Positions 8,394 to 19,427 of a stretch of 64,000 nucleotides of DNA are shown in pieces; position 1 is the stretch's first letter, and every line of letters starts with the position of its first letter. The position numbers and the translations under genes are program-made. The notes under the pieces were generated by a model. The model ran no database searches. It was given only the letters and a program-made list of their open reading frames with translations, and had not been told where the DNA came from. The stretch covers positions 62,001 through 126,000 of the forward strand of contig NZ_NEVT01000003.1 of assembly GCF_002261345.1 (NCBI RefSeq). Reading direction: 5' to 3'. Source of the stretch: Bordetella genomosp. 2. Lineage in GTDB: Bacteria; Pseudomonadota; Gammaproteobacteria; Burkholderiales; Burkholderiaceae_B.

Positions 8394-9329
8394 ATGGACT
8401 GGACCCACCGGCTGCGCCTGCGCAACCTGAAAATGCTGTTGAGCCTGGCGCAGACGCGCAACATCAGCCATTCGGCCGCCATGCTCAACACCACCCAGCC
8501 GGGCCTGTCGAAGTGGCTCAAGGACCTGGAAGAGGACATCGGCCTGCCGCTGTTCGAGCGCCATGCGCGCGGCCTGCGGCCCACCCCCTACGGCGATGCG
8601 CTGATCGCCCATGCCCAGCGCATCGATGCGCAGCTCGACCGCGCCAGCGGCGACATGGCGGCGCTGCGCGAAGGCGGGGGCGGGCGCGTGGTCATCGGGG
8701 CGTCGGGCGCCTCGGCGTCGGACACCGTGCCGCTGGCGGTCATCCGCCTGCTCGAGCGCATGCCGCAGGCCCGCGTCAAGCTGGTCGAGGGCACCACCGA
8801 CCGCCTGCTGGCGCAGCTGGCCCAGGGCGAGCTGGACATCGTGGTGGGCCGCTACGCCCCGGAACACCACGACCCGGCGATCCAGTCCGAAGCCCTGTAC
8901 CTGGAGCCCATCCACCTGGTGGCGCGGCCCCGCCATCCGCTATTCGCCCTGGCCGCGCCGCAGTGGGCCGACCTGCGCGCCTACCGCTGGATCCTCTGGC
9001 CCAAGGGCACGCCCATCCGCAACGCGCTCGACACCGCGCTGGAAGCCGTCGGCCTGTCGGCGCCGGCCGACGCGGTGGAGTCGAATTCGGTCACGGTGAA
9101 CCTCACGCTGATCAACAACAGCGACATGATCGGCGTGGCCTCGCATCGCGCCGCCCTGCGCTTTTCGCAGATGAACGCGATGCGCATCGTGCCCTTGCGC
9201 CTGTCGGGCTTCGGCTCGGTGGCCATGTACTGGCGCCGCGAGACCTTCCTGCCGGCCGCGGTCGAAGCCGCCATGGCCTGCCTGCGCCAGGCGGTCGCCG
9301 ACCATGCCCCGGGCGGCGCGGCGCGCTGA
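8394..9329 (+). CDS. LysR-family transcriptional regulator of the gentisate operon
   Basis: A 311-residue LysR-type regulator. The N-terminal winged helix-turn-helix covers about residues 6-65 (LRLRNLKMLLSLAQTRNISH, then MLNTTQPGLSKWLKDLEEDIG, then LFERHARGLRPTPYG). A type-2 periplasmic-binding effector domain follows from about residue 95. GGAG lies seven bases before the ATG. It is transcribed away from the nine-gene catabolic operon, the usual arrangement for a LysR activator. A pathway compound such as 3-hydroxybenzoate or gentisate is the likely inducer, by inference. Confidence 0.93.
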   Translation: MDWTHRLRLRNLKMLLSLAQTRNISHSAAMLNTTQPGLSKWLKDLEEDIGLPLFERHARGLRPTPYGDALIAHAQRIDAQLDRASGDMAALREGGGGRVVIGASGASASDTVPLAVIRLLERMPQARVKLVEGTTDRLLAQLAQGELDIVVGRYAPEHHDPAIQSEALYLEPIHLVARPRHPLFALAAPQWADLRAYRWILWPKGTPIRNALDTALEAVGLSAPADAVESNSVTVNLTLINNSDMIGVASHRAALRFSQMNAMRIVPLRLSGFGSVAMYWRRETFLPAAVEAAMACLRQAVADHAPGGAAR

Positions 9330-9479
9330 ACGGCCGCGCTTTCGCAGGCGCGGGCAATACCCGCTGCGGCGCCGGGCCCGGGAGCGCCCGCCGCTGTCCC
9401 TTGAACTGAAGTATTGGCGTCATCCGGCTTGCCTAGCATTGTCGCGGATTCAAACCCTTATTCAAGGACGCCTGCAGGG

Positions 9480-9905
9480 ATGAGCAATGCCGGATGGTGG
9501 GTGATCGGTACCGTGGCCGGGCTGGCGTTCGTGGCGTTCGTGGCCATGATCGTGCGCGACGCGGCCCGTCCGTACGAGGACGAGCGCTCGCTGGCGGAGC
9601 GCCTGGCGCGCACCGGCCAGCAGGCCGTGGCCGAGGTGCTGAACCTCGAGCGCCAGCCCGGCGGCGATGTCTACGCCGTGCCGATGAAGCTCGGCCTGCG
9701 CTATGGCGATGCGCACGGCCGCCAGCAGCATGTGGACCTCAGGGTGTACATCGACCGCGAACTGCTGTCGGCTTTCATGCCGGGCAAGATCGTGCATGTG
9801 CGCTACGACGCCCGGCATCCCCTCGCGCATCGCCGTCGACCGGCAGCTCAGCCCCACCGAGATCCCCGCCGCCTGGCGCGAGAAATAGGCGCGGCCGCGC
9901 GCTAG
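9480..9905 (+). CDS. Small single-pass membrane protein (DUF3592-like), likely frameshifted near its C-terminus
   Basis: The ATG at 9480 opens a 141-codon frame. Residues 5-25 ([21 protein letters not shown]) form one membrane segment, followed by a soluble beta-rich domain ([12 protein letters not shown] through [10 protein letters not shown]) that resembles DUF3592-type proteins. After about 9820 the open frame becomes Arg/Pro/Ala-rich and looks like shadow coding. The +1 frame from there reads [23 protein letters not shown] and stops at 9888, a more natural ending. A one-base indel around 9810-9822 therefore probably separates the true C-terminus. Function unknown. The annotated end overlaps the glpK stop by a few bases. 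Confidence 0.6.
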   Translation: MSNAGWWVIGTVAGLAFVAFVAMIVRDAARPYEDERSLAERLARTGQQAVAEVLNLERQPGGDVYAVPMKLGLRYGDAHGRQQHVDLRVYIDRELLSAFMPGKIVHVRYDARHPLAHRRRPAAQPHRDPRRLAREIGAAAR

Positions 9906-11431
9906 GCCGTGTCGCCGGCGCGCGCCCAGCCCTTGGCGTGTTCCACTGCCTGGCGCCAGCGGGCCAGGCGGGCGGCGCGGCGGTCGGCATTCCAGGTCGG
10001 CTCGAAGCGCCGTTCGGCTTCCCACTGGCCGGCGAATTCGTCCAGTCCGGCCCAGAAGCCGGTGGCCAGGCCGGCCAGCCCGGCCGCGCCGCGCGCCGTC
10101 GATTCGGATACGCGCGGGCGCACCACCGGCACGCCCAGCAGGTCGGCCTGCATCTGCATCAGCAGGTCGTTGCGGGCCGCGCCGCCGTCGACCCGCAGCT
10201 CGGACAGCTCGATGCCGCTGTCGGCGTTCATGCAGGTCAGCAGTTCGGCGCTCTGCAGCGCGATGGCCTCCAGCGTGGCGCGCGCGACGTGCGCGGCGGT
10301 GGTGCCGCGGGTCAGGCCCACCAGGGTGCCGCGCGCGTACGGGTCCCAGTCGGGGGCGCCCAGGCCGGCGAAGGCCGGCACCAGGAAGACGTCGTCGGTA
10401 TCCGGCACGCTGGCGGCCAGCGCCTCGACCTGGTCGGAGCGCTGGATGATGCCGAGCCCGTCGCGCAGCCATTGCACCGCCGCGCCGGCCATGAATACGC
10501 CGCCTTCCAGCATGTAGGTGGGCCGCCCGCCCGGGCCGGCGCCGTCGGCGGGCAGGCCCCAGCCCACGGTGGACAGCAGGTTGTTGCGCGACGCCACCGG
10601 GGCGTCGCCCACGTTCATCAGCATGAAGCAGCCGGTGCCGTAAGTGTTCTTGGCCATGCCCGGCACGAAGCACGCCTGCCCGAAGGTGGCGGCCTGCTGG
10701 TCGCCGGCGATGCCCGCAATCGGGATGGGGCCGCCGAACCACTCGGGCAGGGCCTGGCCGACCTCGGCGCTGCTGGGCGCCAGCGACGGCAGCACGCTGC
10801 GGGGAATGTCGAACAGCGCCAGGATCTCGTCGCTCCAGTCTTGCGTGTGGATGTCGAACAGCAAGGTGCGCGAAGCGTTGCTGGGATCGGTGCTGTGCAC
10901 CGCGCCGCCGGTCAGCTGCCACACCAGCCAGGTGTCGACCGTGCCGAAGGCCAGCTCGCCGCGCCGGGCGGCCTGGCGCGCGCCGGGCACGTGGTCGAGC
11001 AGCCAGGCCAGCTTGGTGCCGGAGAAGTACGCGTCCAGCACCAGCCCGGTGCGTTCCTGCAGCAGGCGGTCGTGGCCCTGCTCGCGCAGCTTGTCGCACA
11101 GCGGGGCGGTGCGGCGGTCCTGCCAGACCAGCGCATGCGCCAGCGGGCGGCCGCTGGCGCGGTCCCAGATAAGGGTGGTCTCGCGCTGATTGGTGATGCC
11201 GATGGCGGCCACGTCGGCGGCCGTGGCGCCGGCGTTGCGCAGCGCCTCGCGGGCGACGTCGAGCTGGCTCTGCCAGATCTCGCCGGCGTCGTGCTCGACC
11301 CAGCCCGGCTGCGGATAGTATTGACGGAATTCGCGCTGGCCCACGCCGCGCGCATGGCCGTCGCGGTCGAACACAATGGCGCGCGAACTGGTGGTGCCCT
11401 GGTCCAGCGCCAGGATGAACGATCTCGTCAC
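9902..11431 (-). CDS. glpK: Glycerol kinase
   Basis: A 509-residue FGGY-family kinase. It has the N-terminal phosphate-binding loop [15 protein letters not shown] (residues 8-22), [14 protein letters not shown], the substrate region [10 protein letters not shown], the [13 protein letters not shown] motif and the C-terminal [14 protein letters not shown] region ([16 protein letters not shown]). It phosphorylates glycerol with ATP to sn-glycerol 3-phosphate. The start is the GTG at 11431 behind GGGAGG. It ends a few bases inside the convergent small ORF at 9480-9905. No glpF or glpD is adjacent. The MFS gene upstream is on the same strand with a gap of only 13 bp, so cotranscription is possible. 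Confidence 0.96.
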   Translation of the reverse strand: MTRSFILALDQGTTSSRAIVFDRDGHARGVGQREFRQYYPQPGWVEHDAGEIWQSQLDVAREALRNAGATAADVAAIGITNQRETTLIWDRASGRPLAHALVWQDRRTAPLCDKLREQGHDRLLQERTGLVLDAYFSGTKLAWLLDHVPGARQAARRGELAFGTVDTWLVWQLTGGAVHSTDPSNASRTLLFDIHTQDWSDEILALFDIPRSVLPSLAPSSAEVGQALPEWFGGPIPIAGIAGDQQAATFGQACFVPGMAKNTYGTGCFMLMNVGDAPVASRNNLLSTVGWGLPADGAGPGGRPTYMLEGGVFMAGAAVQWLRDGLGIIQRSDQVEALAASVPDTDDVFLVPAFAGLGAPDWDPYARGTLVGLTRGTTAAHVARATLEAIALQSAELLTCMNADSGIELSELRVDGGAARNDLLMQMQADLLGVPVVRPRVSESTARGAAGLAGLATGFWAGLDEFAGQWEAERRFEPTWNADRRAARLARWRQAVEHAKGWARAGDTA

Positions 11432-11444
11432 GGTACCTCCCTGC

Positions 11445-12878
11445 CTACGACCCCTGCAATTGGGCGCCGGCGGTCGGCGCCAGCCTCCGGAACGACAGGA
11501 GGGAGGCCACGCACAGGCCGCCGATCACCAGGAACGCCACCATCACGTCGCCGATGGCGACATGCTGCGCGCCGCGCGCGGCCATGCTGAGATTCAGCGT
11601 GACGGCCGCCACCCCCACGCCCAGGCTGATGCCCAGTTGCTGGGCCATGGCGGCGAAACTGCTGGCGCTGCTCATGCGCGCGGGCGCGATATCGGCATAG
11701 GTTAGCGTATTTACGGCGGTGAACTGCAGCGAGCGGAAGAACCCGCCGGCCAGCAGGATGGCGATCATCAGCCATACCGGCGTGGCCGGCGTGAAGGCCG
11801 CGCAGGCGACGATGAACAAGCCGGTCAGGATGGCGTTGAGGGTCAGCACGCGGCGGAAGCCGAAGCGCTGCACGATGGGCGTGGCGACGAATTTCATCAG
11901 CAGCGCCCCGGCCGCGCTGGCGAAGGTGATCAGGCCCGCCGAGAACGGCGTCAGGCCGAAGCCCACCTGCAATTGCACCGCCAGCAGGAAGGGCATGGCG
12001 CCCACCGCGAAGCGGCACAGGTTGCCGCCCAGCACAGAAATGGCGAAGGTGGGCTCGCGCAGCAGGGTCAGGTCGATGATGGGGTGCTCGGCGCGCCTGG
12101 CATGCAGGACATACAGCGCGCCGCACAGCAGGCCCACGGCGGCCAGCGCCGCCACCGCCAGCGGCGGGATCAGGCTGTGGCCCAGCGCCTCGAAGGCGCT
12201 GACGAGGGTCGCCAGGCACACCGCGCTGAGCAGGAAGCCCGGCCAGTCCAGGCGCGGCGTGCCCGCCTCGCGGATTTCCGGCACGTAGCGGCGCACCAGC
12301 GCGATGCCCAGGATGCCGATCGGGATGTTGATCAGGAAGATCCAGTGCCATGACATGTAGGTAACCATGAAGCCGCCCAGCGGCGGCCCGATCACCGGGC
12401 CCAGCAGGGCGGGAATCGACAGGAACGACATGGCCTTGAGGAGGTCCTGCTTGGGCACCACGCGCAGCAGGATGATGCGCCCGACCGGCACCATCATGGC
12501 GCCGGCGATGCCTTGCGCCACGCGCGCCAGCACCAGGTGGGTCAGGTTCTGCGCCAGCGCGCAGGCCACCGAGCTGAGGGTGAACAGGGCGATGGCCGCC
12601 ATGAAGACGCGCCGCGCGCCGTGGCGGTCGGCCGCCCAGCCGCTGACCGGCACGAACACCGCCACCGCCAGCAGATACGAGGTAATGGCCACGTTCAGCC
12701 GCACCGGGGTCGAGCCGAGCGCCTGGGCCATCGCCGGCAGCGCCGTGGCGACCACGGTGGAGTCGAGCATCTGCATGAACAGCGCGCACCCGACGATGAA
12801 GGGAATCATCCGCGCCGCGCGGGCGGCGTCCGGGAAAGAGGAATGAGAAGGGGAATTACTGGCGGATTCGGCGGACAT
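11445..12878 (-). CDS. MFS multidrug transporter, DHA2 (EmrB/QacA) family
   Basis: An inner-membrane exporter of 477 residues with about 14 predicted hydrophobic segments. It shows the DHA2 signatures: [17 protein letters not shown] in the first helix, the motif A-like [13 protein letters not shown] between helices 2 and 3, and [12 protein letters not shown] in helix 5 (antiporter motif C). It is a drug/proton antiporter by family; the substrate is unknown. The frame is open further upstream, but homology begins at the ATG at 12878. It is divergent from the DUF3460 gene. Confidence 0.9.
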   Translation of the reverse strand: MSAESASNSPSHSSFPDAARAARMIPFIVGCALFMQMLDSTVVATALPAMAQALGSTPVRLNVAITSYLLAVAVFVPVSGWAADRHGARRVFMAAIALFTLSSVACALAQNLTHLVLARVAQGIAGAMMVPVGRIILLRVVPKQDLLKAMSFLSIPALLGPVIGPPLGGFMVTYMSWHWIFLINIPIGILGIALVRRYVPEIREAGTPRLDWPGFLLSAVCLATLVSAFEALGHSLIPPLAVAALAAVGLLCGALYVLHARRAEHPIIDLTLLREPTFAISVLGGNLCRFAVGAMPFLLAVQLQVGFGLTPFSAGLITFASAAGALLMKFVATPIVQRFGFRRVLTLNAILTGLFIVACAAFTPATPVWLMIAILLAGGFFRSLQFTAVNTLTYADIAPARMSSASSFAAMAQQLGISLGVGVAAVTLNLSMAARGAQHVAIGDVMVAFLVIGGLCVASLLSFRRLAPTAGAQLQGS

Positions 12879-12975
12879 GTCGGATGAGGGCGGGGCGGCA
12901 GGTCGATTGTAACGCCGGCAATCGCCCCGGGCTGAAGTAAACTTGCCGTATCCGCAACCTGTTGAATCCGGTGCC

Positions 12976-13164
12976 ATGGCAAGCAACTACGAATCTGAAA
13001 TCACCCGCTTCCTCAAGGCGTACAAGGCGGCGCACCCCGACGTGGAGCAGCGCCAGCGCGAGGGCCGCGCCCGCCTGTGGGACAAGCCCCAGGATACGGA
13101 GCTGCTCGAAGGCTTCCGCGCCGCCCGCGTGCCGCAGAAGCCGTACGTGTACCAGGCCGACTGA
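12976..13164 (+). CDS. DUF3460 small protein
   Basis: A 62-residue soluble protein. The start ATG at 12976 gives MASNYESEITRFLKAYK. It is followed by HPDVEQRQREGRARLWDK and a Pro/Tyr ending (VPQKPYVYQAD). This is the betaproteobacterial DUF3460 family, usually found next to scpA and panC as here. It is charged with no membrane segment, and its function is unknown. The scpA start is 17 bp downstream, so the two are probably cotranscribed. Confidence 0.85.
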   Translation: MASNYESEITRFLKAYKAAHPDVEQRQREGRARLWDKPQDTELLEGFRAARVPQKPYVYQAD

Positions 13165-13180
13165 GTCCCAGCGGCCCCTC

Positions 13181-14068
13181 ATGCCCTCCCAGCCCCCTGT
13201 TTCCGGCGAAGCCCTGGCCGCGCTGGTGGAACCCCCGGTGGACAGCACGCCCGACGTGGTCGACAGCGTGGCGTTCGCGCGCCTGTATGGCGAACCGCTG
13301 TTCCAGCTGCCCACCGATCTCTACATTCCGCCCGACGCGCTCGAGATCTTCCTGGAAACCTTCGAGGGGCCGCTCGACCTGCTGCTGTACCTGATCCGCA
13401 AGCAGAATTTCAACGTGCTGGACATCCCCATGGCGGATGTCACGCGCCAGTACCTGTCGTACGTCGAGCAGATCCGCCTGCACAACCTCGAACTGGCCGC
13501 GGAATACCTGCTGATGGCCGCGATGCTCATCGAGATCAAGTCGCGCATGCTGCTGCCGGTCAAGAAGACCGACACCGGCGAAGAGCCCGAGGACCCGCGC
13601 GCCGAACTGGTGCGGCGCCTGCTCGAATACGAGCAGATGAAGCTCGCCGCGCAGAAGCTCGATGCCATGCCGCAGCTGGGGCGCGACTTCACCCGCGCGC
13701 AGGCGGTGGCCGACCTCAGCGTCGAACGCATGCTGCCCGAGGTCAGCGTCGACGACCTGCGCGCCGCCTGGGCCGACATCCTCAAGCGCGCCAAGCTGAA
13801 CCAGCACCATCACATCACGCGCGAGCAGCTCTCGGTGCGCGATCACATGACCCACATCCTGCGCCGCCTCAACGACGTGCGCTTCATGGAATTCGGCGAG
13901 CTCTTCATGGAGCGCATCCGCGAGGGCGCGCCGGTGGCGGTGGTGGTGGTGCATTTCATCGCCATGCTCGAACTGGCGCGCGAATCCCTGCTGGACATCA
14001 CGCAGGCCGAACCCTACGCGCCCATCTACGTCCGCCTGGCCTATACCAGCGTGGCGGCGGCGGCCTGA
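13181..14068 (+). CDS. scpA: Segregation and condensation protein A
   Basis: A kleisin subunit of 295 residues for the SMC-ScpAB complex, which organises and segregates the chromosome. The conserved N-terminal kleisin segment begins near residue 45 (FEGPLDLLLYLIRKQ) and includes DIPMADVTRQYL and AAEYLLMAAMLIEIKSRMLLP. A winged-helix C-terminal region (VHFIAMLELARE) follows. An N-terminal extension of about 40 residues precedes the kleisin domain. The frame is open upstream through the DUF3460 gene in another frame; the ATG at 13181 fits the family. scpB is not adjacent. Confidence 0.93.
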   Translation: MPSQPPVSGEALAALVEPPVDSTPDVVDSVAFARLYGEPLFQLPTDLYIPPDALEIFLETFEGPLDLLLYLIRKQNFNVLDIPMADVTRQYLSYVEQIRLHNLELAAEYLLMAAMLIEIKSRMLLPVKKTDTGEEPEDPRAELVRRLLEYEQMKLAAQKLDAMPQLGRDFTRAQAVADLSVERMLPEVSVDDLRAAWADILKRAKLNQHHHITREQLSVRDHMTHILRRLNDVRFMEFGELFMERIREGAPVAVVVVHFIAMLELARESLLDITQAEPYAPIYVRLAYTSVAAAA

Positions 14069-14941
<873 letters not shown>

Positions 14942-15029
14942 CCGCCCGCGAGGCCGCGCGCCCGTGCAATCTCGAAGCCGGATGAAATAATCCTGTGCGG
15001 ATTGCCAGCTTTCTAGCAAAAAGATTGCC

Positions 15030-15326
15030 ATGGCAGACTCTCCTGCAACCTTGCAATACAAGAGAGCCTTCAAGAGAGTCTTCATGCTGGATCCCACCGA
15101 GCCGCCCGGCGCCGATGCCGTTACCCGGTTGACCGCGCGCGAGCAGCAAATCGTGGCCTATCTGGCCGCCGGCAAACCCAACAAAGTCGTCGCCATAGAG
15201 CTCGGTATTTCCCTGCGCACCGCGGAAGCCCATCGCGCGCGCATTTTCCGCAAACTGGGCGTGCGCAACGCGCTGGAGCTGGCGTGCCGCCTGTGCCGCC
15301 ATCGCCGCCGCTCCATCCATTCCTGA
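15030..15326 (+). CDS. Single-domain LuxR/FixJ-type HTH regulator
   Basis: A 98-residue protein that is little more than a GerE-type DNA-binding domain. It reads LTAREQQIVAYLAAGKPNKV, then the recognition region ELGISLRTAEAHRARIFRKL, then GVRNALELA (residues about 34-87). There is no receiver or autoinducer domain, and the C-terminus is basic (RHRRRSIHS). The SLRTAEAHRARI recognition helix is FixJ/NarL-like. It may bind DNA constitutively or pair with another regulator. Neighbours give no clue to the target. Confidence 0.78.
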   Translation: MADSPATLQYKRAFKRVFMLDPTEPPGADAVTRLTAREQQIVAYLAAGKPNKVVAIELGISLRTAEAHRARIFRKLGVRNALELACRLCRHRRRSIHS

Positions 15327-15360
15327 CCGGCGGCCGGCCCCGCCTGCCGATGTTGCGCCT

Positions 15361-17367
15361 TCAGGGGCGCGCCGGCGCCGTGGCCGGCTTGACGCCCGAA
15401 ACCGCCAGCACGCCCGGGCTGCGCGCGACGCCGCCGAACGGGCCGCCGCCATTGAGGGGCAAGTCCCCGATCGACGCCGCGGCGGCCCATACGCCGTTGC
15501 TGCGCGCCAGCACTTGGTAAGTTTGCAGCCGCCCGGCGGCGCGGGCCACGATATACAGGGTGCCGTGCACGAAGCGCATGGCCGGCAGCGATGCGGCATG
15601 GGCCTCCAGCTTGGTCGCCCGGCCGTCCTCGACGAGCCATAGCGGCCCGCCCTGGCGTTCCAGCACGGCGACCGCCACGTCGCCGTTGCGGTCCGCGCCG
15701 ATGGCGGGCTTGCCCACGTATTCCACGCCCAGGTCGACGGCGGCGCTCCAGCGCAGGGCCGCGTCATCGGCGGGAATGGCCGGATCCTGCACGATGCGCA
15801 GCAGGCGGCGGCTGTCGCGGGCGCGCAGGTAGAGTTCGATCAGCCCCTCGGCGTTGCGGATGGCCGCCAGGCCGCCGCCGCAGGCCGGCGCCGGCACGAC
15901 GCGCCAGGGCGACCAGGCAGCTGGGTTGCCGGCGCTGCGCTGCGCGCTGGCGTACAGGCGCCCGGCCTGGTCGATGGCGAAGACCACATAGCGATTGGCG
16001 CCGTCGCGGGCAATAGCGGCATTGCCCATGGCGCCGGGCAGCGGGGGCAGCGCCTGCCAGGGCGTCCAGCTGTGGTCCAGGCCCGTCAGGGTAGTCCAGT
16101 GGTACAGGCCGTCGTTGCCCATCACCACGGCGGCCGCGTCGCCGCGCGGCGCTACTGCCGGCGCGCGGGCCGCCCGCACGCCGGCCATGGCTTGCCAGCC
16201 TTTCCAGGTGCCGTCGAGGCTCTGCTTGTTGAGCCACAGGCCGCCCAGCGTGTCGCGGGCGAACAGGCCGACGGTCGAATCCGGGTAGGCGAACGACACC
16301 AGCGGCCCGGCGGTGCGCCCGCCCAGCGTGTTCCAGCGGCGATTGCGCTCGTCCCACATGTTGACCGCATCGTTGGCCTCGCCCGCGGCAAACACCATCA
16401 GGCCGCCCTGCGGATCGGGGAACAGCTCCGGCGCGACGTCGTGGCGCGACACGTAGTACGAGCGGCGCACCCAGGCCGCGGCGGGACCGGCCGGCTCCAT
16501 GCAGCCCTGCGGGCCCGAGCAATAGTGATAGTCGTTCCAGGCATACTGCCGGAAGATCTCCGACTTGCTGGCGATCTCCGCGTCGGCGAGGTTGGCGTCG
16601 CGTTCCTGGCTGGGGTAGTCGACATAGCCGGTCTCGGCATAATTGCCCGGCACGCGCGCCATGGCCTCGCGCACCAGGCGGGCGCTGGCGATGTGGTCGG
16701 GGTGCCCGTGGCCGGCGCAGCGCCAGCACAACTGGGTGTAGGGCACGCTGATCGTGTCGTCGAGGTGCCGCACGGCGGTCGGGCCGTAGCCCTCGATGAT
16801 GGCCGCGAGCGTGCGCACCAGGTCGTCCCGGGTATAGACATCGCGGTACGGGCCCAGCGTGCCGGCGGTCTTGCCCGGCACGGATTCGGCCTGGCTCAGC
16901 GGCGTCAAGCTGCCCCAGCCGTTGCCCAGCCAGGGATCCGCCAGGCGCATGTGCCACAGCTGCACGCGCGGATTGCCCTGCAGCACGAAACGGGCGATAT
17001 GGTAGGCGCCCACCTCGACCGTGTCTTCCTTCCACAGGTCGGGCTGGCCGGCCATGTAGGCGTAGGCGGCCCGCACGCCGCGCTCGCGGCCCAGCATGTA
17101 GCGTTCGCCCTCGCCGGCATCGCTGGCGGTCAGGTACACCACCTGCACGCAGCCGCCCGCGCCGATGTTGGCGGCGATGTCCGGGTTCATGAACAGCAGG
17201 TCGTCATCCAGGTGGGCGACGAAGGCCAGGTCCTTGATGCCATGGCATTCGCCCAGGGGCGGGGCCGGGGGAGCCGCGCGGGCCGCGCCCGCGCATAGGG
17301 CGAGGCAGGCCAGCCATGGCAGCGCGAGGCGGACGGCGCGAAGAAGACGGGCCGGAAAAGCGGGCAT
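15361..17367 (-). CDS. Secreted PIG-L family deacetylase with a C-terminal beta-propeller-like domain
   Basis: A 668-residue exported protein with a signal peptide ending at AGAARA (residues 1-31). The N-terminal half is a PIG-L/LmbE zinc amidohydrolase: VAHLDDDLLF (variant of AHPDDE) near residue 49 and CAGHGHPDHIAS near residue 222. This family removes acetyl groups from GlcNAc-containing substrates. From about residue 340 come repeated W/G-rich segments (WNTLGGRTAGP, WKGWQAMAGV, WTPWQALPPLP, WSPWRVVPAP) that look like blades of a sialidase/PLL-type propeller, probably a glycan-binding module. No nearby polysaccharide genes identify the substrate. Confidence 0.85.
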   Translation of the reverse strand: MPAFPARLLRAVRLALPWLACLALCAGAARAAPPAPPLGECHGIKDLAFVAHLDDDLLFMNPDIAANIGAGGCVQVVYLTASDAGEGERYMLGRERGVRAAYAYMAGQPDLWKEDTVEVGAYHIARFVLQGNPRVQLWHMRLADPWLGNGWGSLTPLSQAESVPGKTAGTLGPYRDVYTRDDLVRTLAAIIEGYGPTAVRHLDDTISVPYTQLCWRCAGHGHPDHIASARLVREAMARVPGNYAETGYVDYPSQERDANLADAEIASKSEIFRQYAWNDYHYCSGPQGCMEPAGPAAAWVRRSYYVSRHDVAPELFPDPQGGLMVFAAGEANDAVNMWDERNRRWNTLGGRTAGPLVSFAYPDSTVGLFARDTLGGLWLNKQSLDGTWKGWQAMAGVRAARAPAVAPRGDAAAVVMGNDGLYHWTTLTGLDHSWTPWQALPPLPGAMGNAAIARDGANRYVVFAIDQAGRLYASAQRSAGNPAAWSPWRVVPAPACGGGLAAIRNAEGLIELYLRARDSRRLLRIVQDPAIPADDAALRWSAAVDLGVEYVGKPAIGADRNGDVAVAVLERQGGPLWLVEDGRATKLEAHAASLPAMRFVHGTLYIVARAAGRLQTYQVLARSNGVWAAAASIGDLPLNGGGPFGGVARSPGVLAVSGVKPATAPARP

Positions 17368-17594
17368 GATGAGTCAGGCGGCGGGCATCCCGACACGGGG
17401 CCTGGCGATGTCCTGCATCAGCCCGTGTATCTTGGTATGACGTAACGTTGGTTTTTATGTTGCGCGCTGAGTATAGCGGCTAAGGCCCGCTTGCGGACGC
17501 ACGCGGGCGCGCGGCCCGGGCGGGCCGCCGGGGCGTTCACCCGGGCCCGTTGCCGTTTGCCCGCAGTCCGGCTATGGATTGACCGCCGCCGCGG

Positions 17595-18326
17595 TCAGGA
17601 GCACTTGGGCGCGCCCTGGCCGGACAGTTCGTCGATGGGGTCCAGGTCGGGCTGGCGCGTCATGCTGTAGTTCAGGTTGGGCGTCTTGCCCAGCACCGAT
17701 TTGACGCGCAGTACGTTATTGGCGGCGACCACGAATTCGACCCGCAGGTTGCCGGCGGCATCGGACAGCAGCACGCGGGCCGGGCGTTCCGCCGTCGCGT
17801 CCCAGCAGCCCTGCTCGGCGGTGGGTTCGCTGAGCTTGCCGGCGTTGTCGAGGAAGGCGGTGCGGCTGCGCCAGCGGCCGTTGGGGGCGAGGGTCAGGGT
17901 GACGCGCTGCGCCACGCATTGCAGCGAGGGCGTCAGGCACGGCAGGGTGCCCATGTAGGTTTGCGCCTGCGGCACCAGCGCCTGCGCGGCGGGCGAGTGG
18001 CCGGCCGGCGCGTTGGCGGCGGCCACCGCCTGCTGTTCGGCCTCGGCTTCGGCGGGCTCGCCGGCATTGCCGGGCTTGCCCTGCTGGCCGGGCGGGCGGC
18101 CTTTCAGTTCGATCTGGAGTTGCGAGGGCGCGTGCACCACCTGGCGATAGCCGGCCCCCTGGCCCTGGTATTGGGCGTCGGTGATGGTGCTGGCCGCCGG
18201 CGGGTTGTAGTAGCCCTCGGTGCGCTGCTGGGCGCAGCCGGCCATCAGCGCCGCGCCGGCCAGGGCGGCCGCGAGCAGGGTGGGGGCGCTGCGGCGGGGC
18301 GCCGGGGCGGGCACGGGATCAGGCAT
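17595..18326 (-). CDS. NlpE-like lipoprotein
   Basis: A 243-residue lipoprotein with a clear lipobox (LMAGC, Cys31) after a hydrophobic stretch. Residues about 50-115 are low-complexity and rich in Ala, Gln and Glu. The C-terminal half (TYMGTLPCLTPSLQC, then RVTLTLAPNGRWRSRTAFL) matches the start of the NlpE/copper-homeostasis lipoprotein domain, which has a Cys pair in that place. NlpE proteins sense surface and envelope stress; that role here is inference. The gap 17368-17594 holds only a G+C-rich hairpin and no gene. Confidence 0.72.
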   Translation of the reverse strand: MPDPVPAPAPRRSAPTLLAAALAGAALMAGCAQQRTEGYYNPPAASTITDAQYQGQGAGYRQVVHAPSQLQIELKGRPPGQQGKPGNAGEPAEAEAEQQAVAAANAPAGHSPAAQALVPQAQTYMGTLPCLTPSLQCVAQRVTLTLAPNGRWRSRTAFLDNAGKLSEPTAEQGCWDATAERPARVLLSDAAGNLRVEFVVAANNVLRVKSVLGKTPNLNYSMTRQPDLDPIDELSGQGAPKCS

Positions 18327-18508
18327 GATGGCGGTTCGCGGTAGTTGGATATGTACGGAATTCTACGCATTTATGCAAACATCCGATACGCGCGTCCCGG
18401 CCACCGTCGTAGTTTGAACAATTCGCCGCATGCCGGAATAATGCGGCGTCGCCGGTGCCGATCCCGGCTCCGGCCCCGCGCGGGTGTTTCTTTGTATTGT
18501 CGAATTCC

Positions 18509-19357
18509 ATGTGGCATGCCTTTGCAGTCGATCCAGGTTGGGCGATCGTCCTGGCCGCGGTACTGGGGCTGGTGGTGGGCGGCTGGCTGACCGTGCTGGC
18601 GCACCGCCTGCCGCGCATGATGGAGCGCGAATGGCTGCAGCAATGCCAGGAGGCCCGCCAGGCCGATCCGGCGCGGCATGAGCCAGCGGGCGAATACAGC
18701 CTGTGGCGCCCGGCCTGGCATTGCCCCGCCTGCGAGGCGCCGGTGCGCGGCTGGCGCCGCCTGCCGCTGGCCGGCTGGGCGCTGTTGCGCGGCCGCTGCG
18801 CCGATTGCGGCGCGGCGATCGGCTGGCGCTATCCGCTCACCGAGGCCCTGACCGCCCTGTTGTTCGCGCTGTGCGCGTGGCGCTTCGGTCCCACGCCGCT
18901 CGCCCTGTGCGCCATGGGGCTGTGCGCGGCGTTGCTGGCGCTGGCCTGGATCGACCTGCAGGCCAGCCTGCTGCCCGACGCGATCACGCTGCCGCTGGCC
19001 TGGGCCGGGCTGCTGGTGAACCTGGGCGGCGCGCTGGCGCCGCTGCCGCTGGCCGTACTGGGCGCCGTGGTAGGGTATGCGTTCCTGTGGCTGCTGTTCC
19101 ACATGTTCCGCCTGCTGACCGGCCGCGAAGGCATGGGCTATGGCGACTTCAAGCTGCTGGCGGCGCTCGGCGCCTGGTTCGGCCTGGCCGCGCTGCCCGG
19201 CGTGCTGCTGGTGGCATCGCTGGCCGGCGTGGCGGGCGCGGGCATCCTGCGGCTGACCGGCCAGGCCCAGCGCGGCCAGCCGCTGCCGTTCGGGCCTTAC
19301 CTGGCGCTGGCCGGCGTGGTCATGCTGCTGGCCATGGGGCGGCCCGCCTGGTTCTAG
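18509..19357 (+). CDS. pilD: Prepilin leader peptidase / N-methyltransferase
   Basis: An integral-membrane aspartic protease of 282 residues for type IV pilins or type II secretion pseudopilins. The N-terminal cytoplasmic loop holds a zinc ribbon (CPAC...CADC) at about residues 72-98. The two catalytic aspartates lie in [15 protein letters not shown] and [10 protein letters not shown], the GxGD motif. Several hydrophobic helices follow. The start chosen is the ATG at 18509 (MWHAFAV). It sits with coaE and zapD as in many beta- and gammaproteobacteria, but pilB and pilC are not upstream. Confidence 0.92.
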   Translation: MWHAFAVDPGWAIVLAAVLGLVVGGWLTVLAHRLPRMMEREWLQQCQEARQADPARHEPAGEYSLWRPAWHCPACEAPVRGWRRLPLAGWALLRGRCADCGAAIGWRYPLTEALTALLFALCAWRFGPTPLALCAMGLCAALLALAWIDLQASLLPDAITLPLAWAGLLVNLGGALAPLPLAVLGAVVGYAFLWLLFHMFRLLTGREGMGYGDFKLLAALGAWFGLAALPGVLLVASLAGVAGAGILRLTGQAQRGQPLPFGPYLALAGVVMLLAMGRPAWF

Positions 19358-19427
19358 CGGCGCGCTGAATTCGCCGCCCGATGGGCGTATGCTGGCTGGC
19401 AACGGAGTTTTTCATGAGCGACCAGGT

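Noticed and set aside
17511..17528. G+C-rich hairpin (GCGGCCC-GGGC-GGGCCGC) as a terminator
   Set aside because: There is no T-run on either strand, and it lies upstream of one minus-strand gene and downstream of another, so I do not claim termination.
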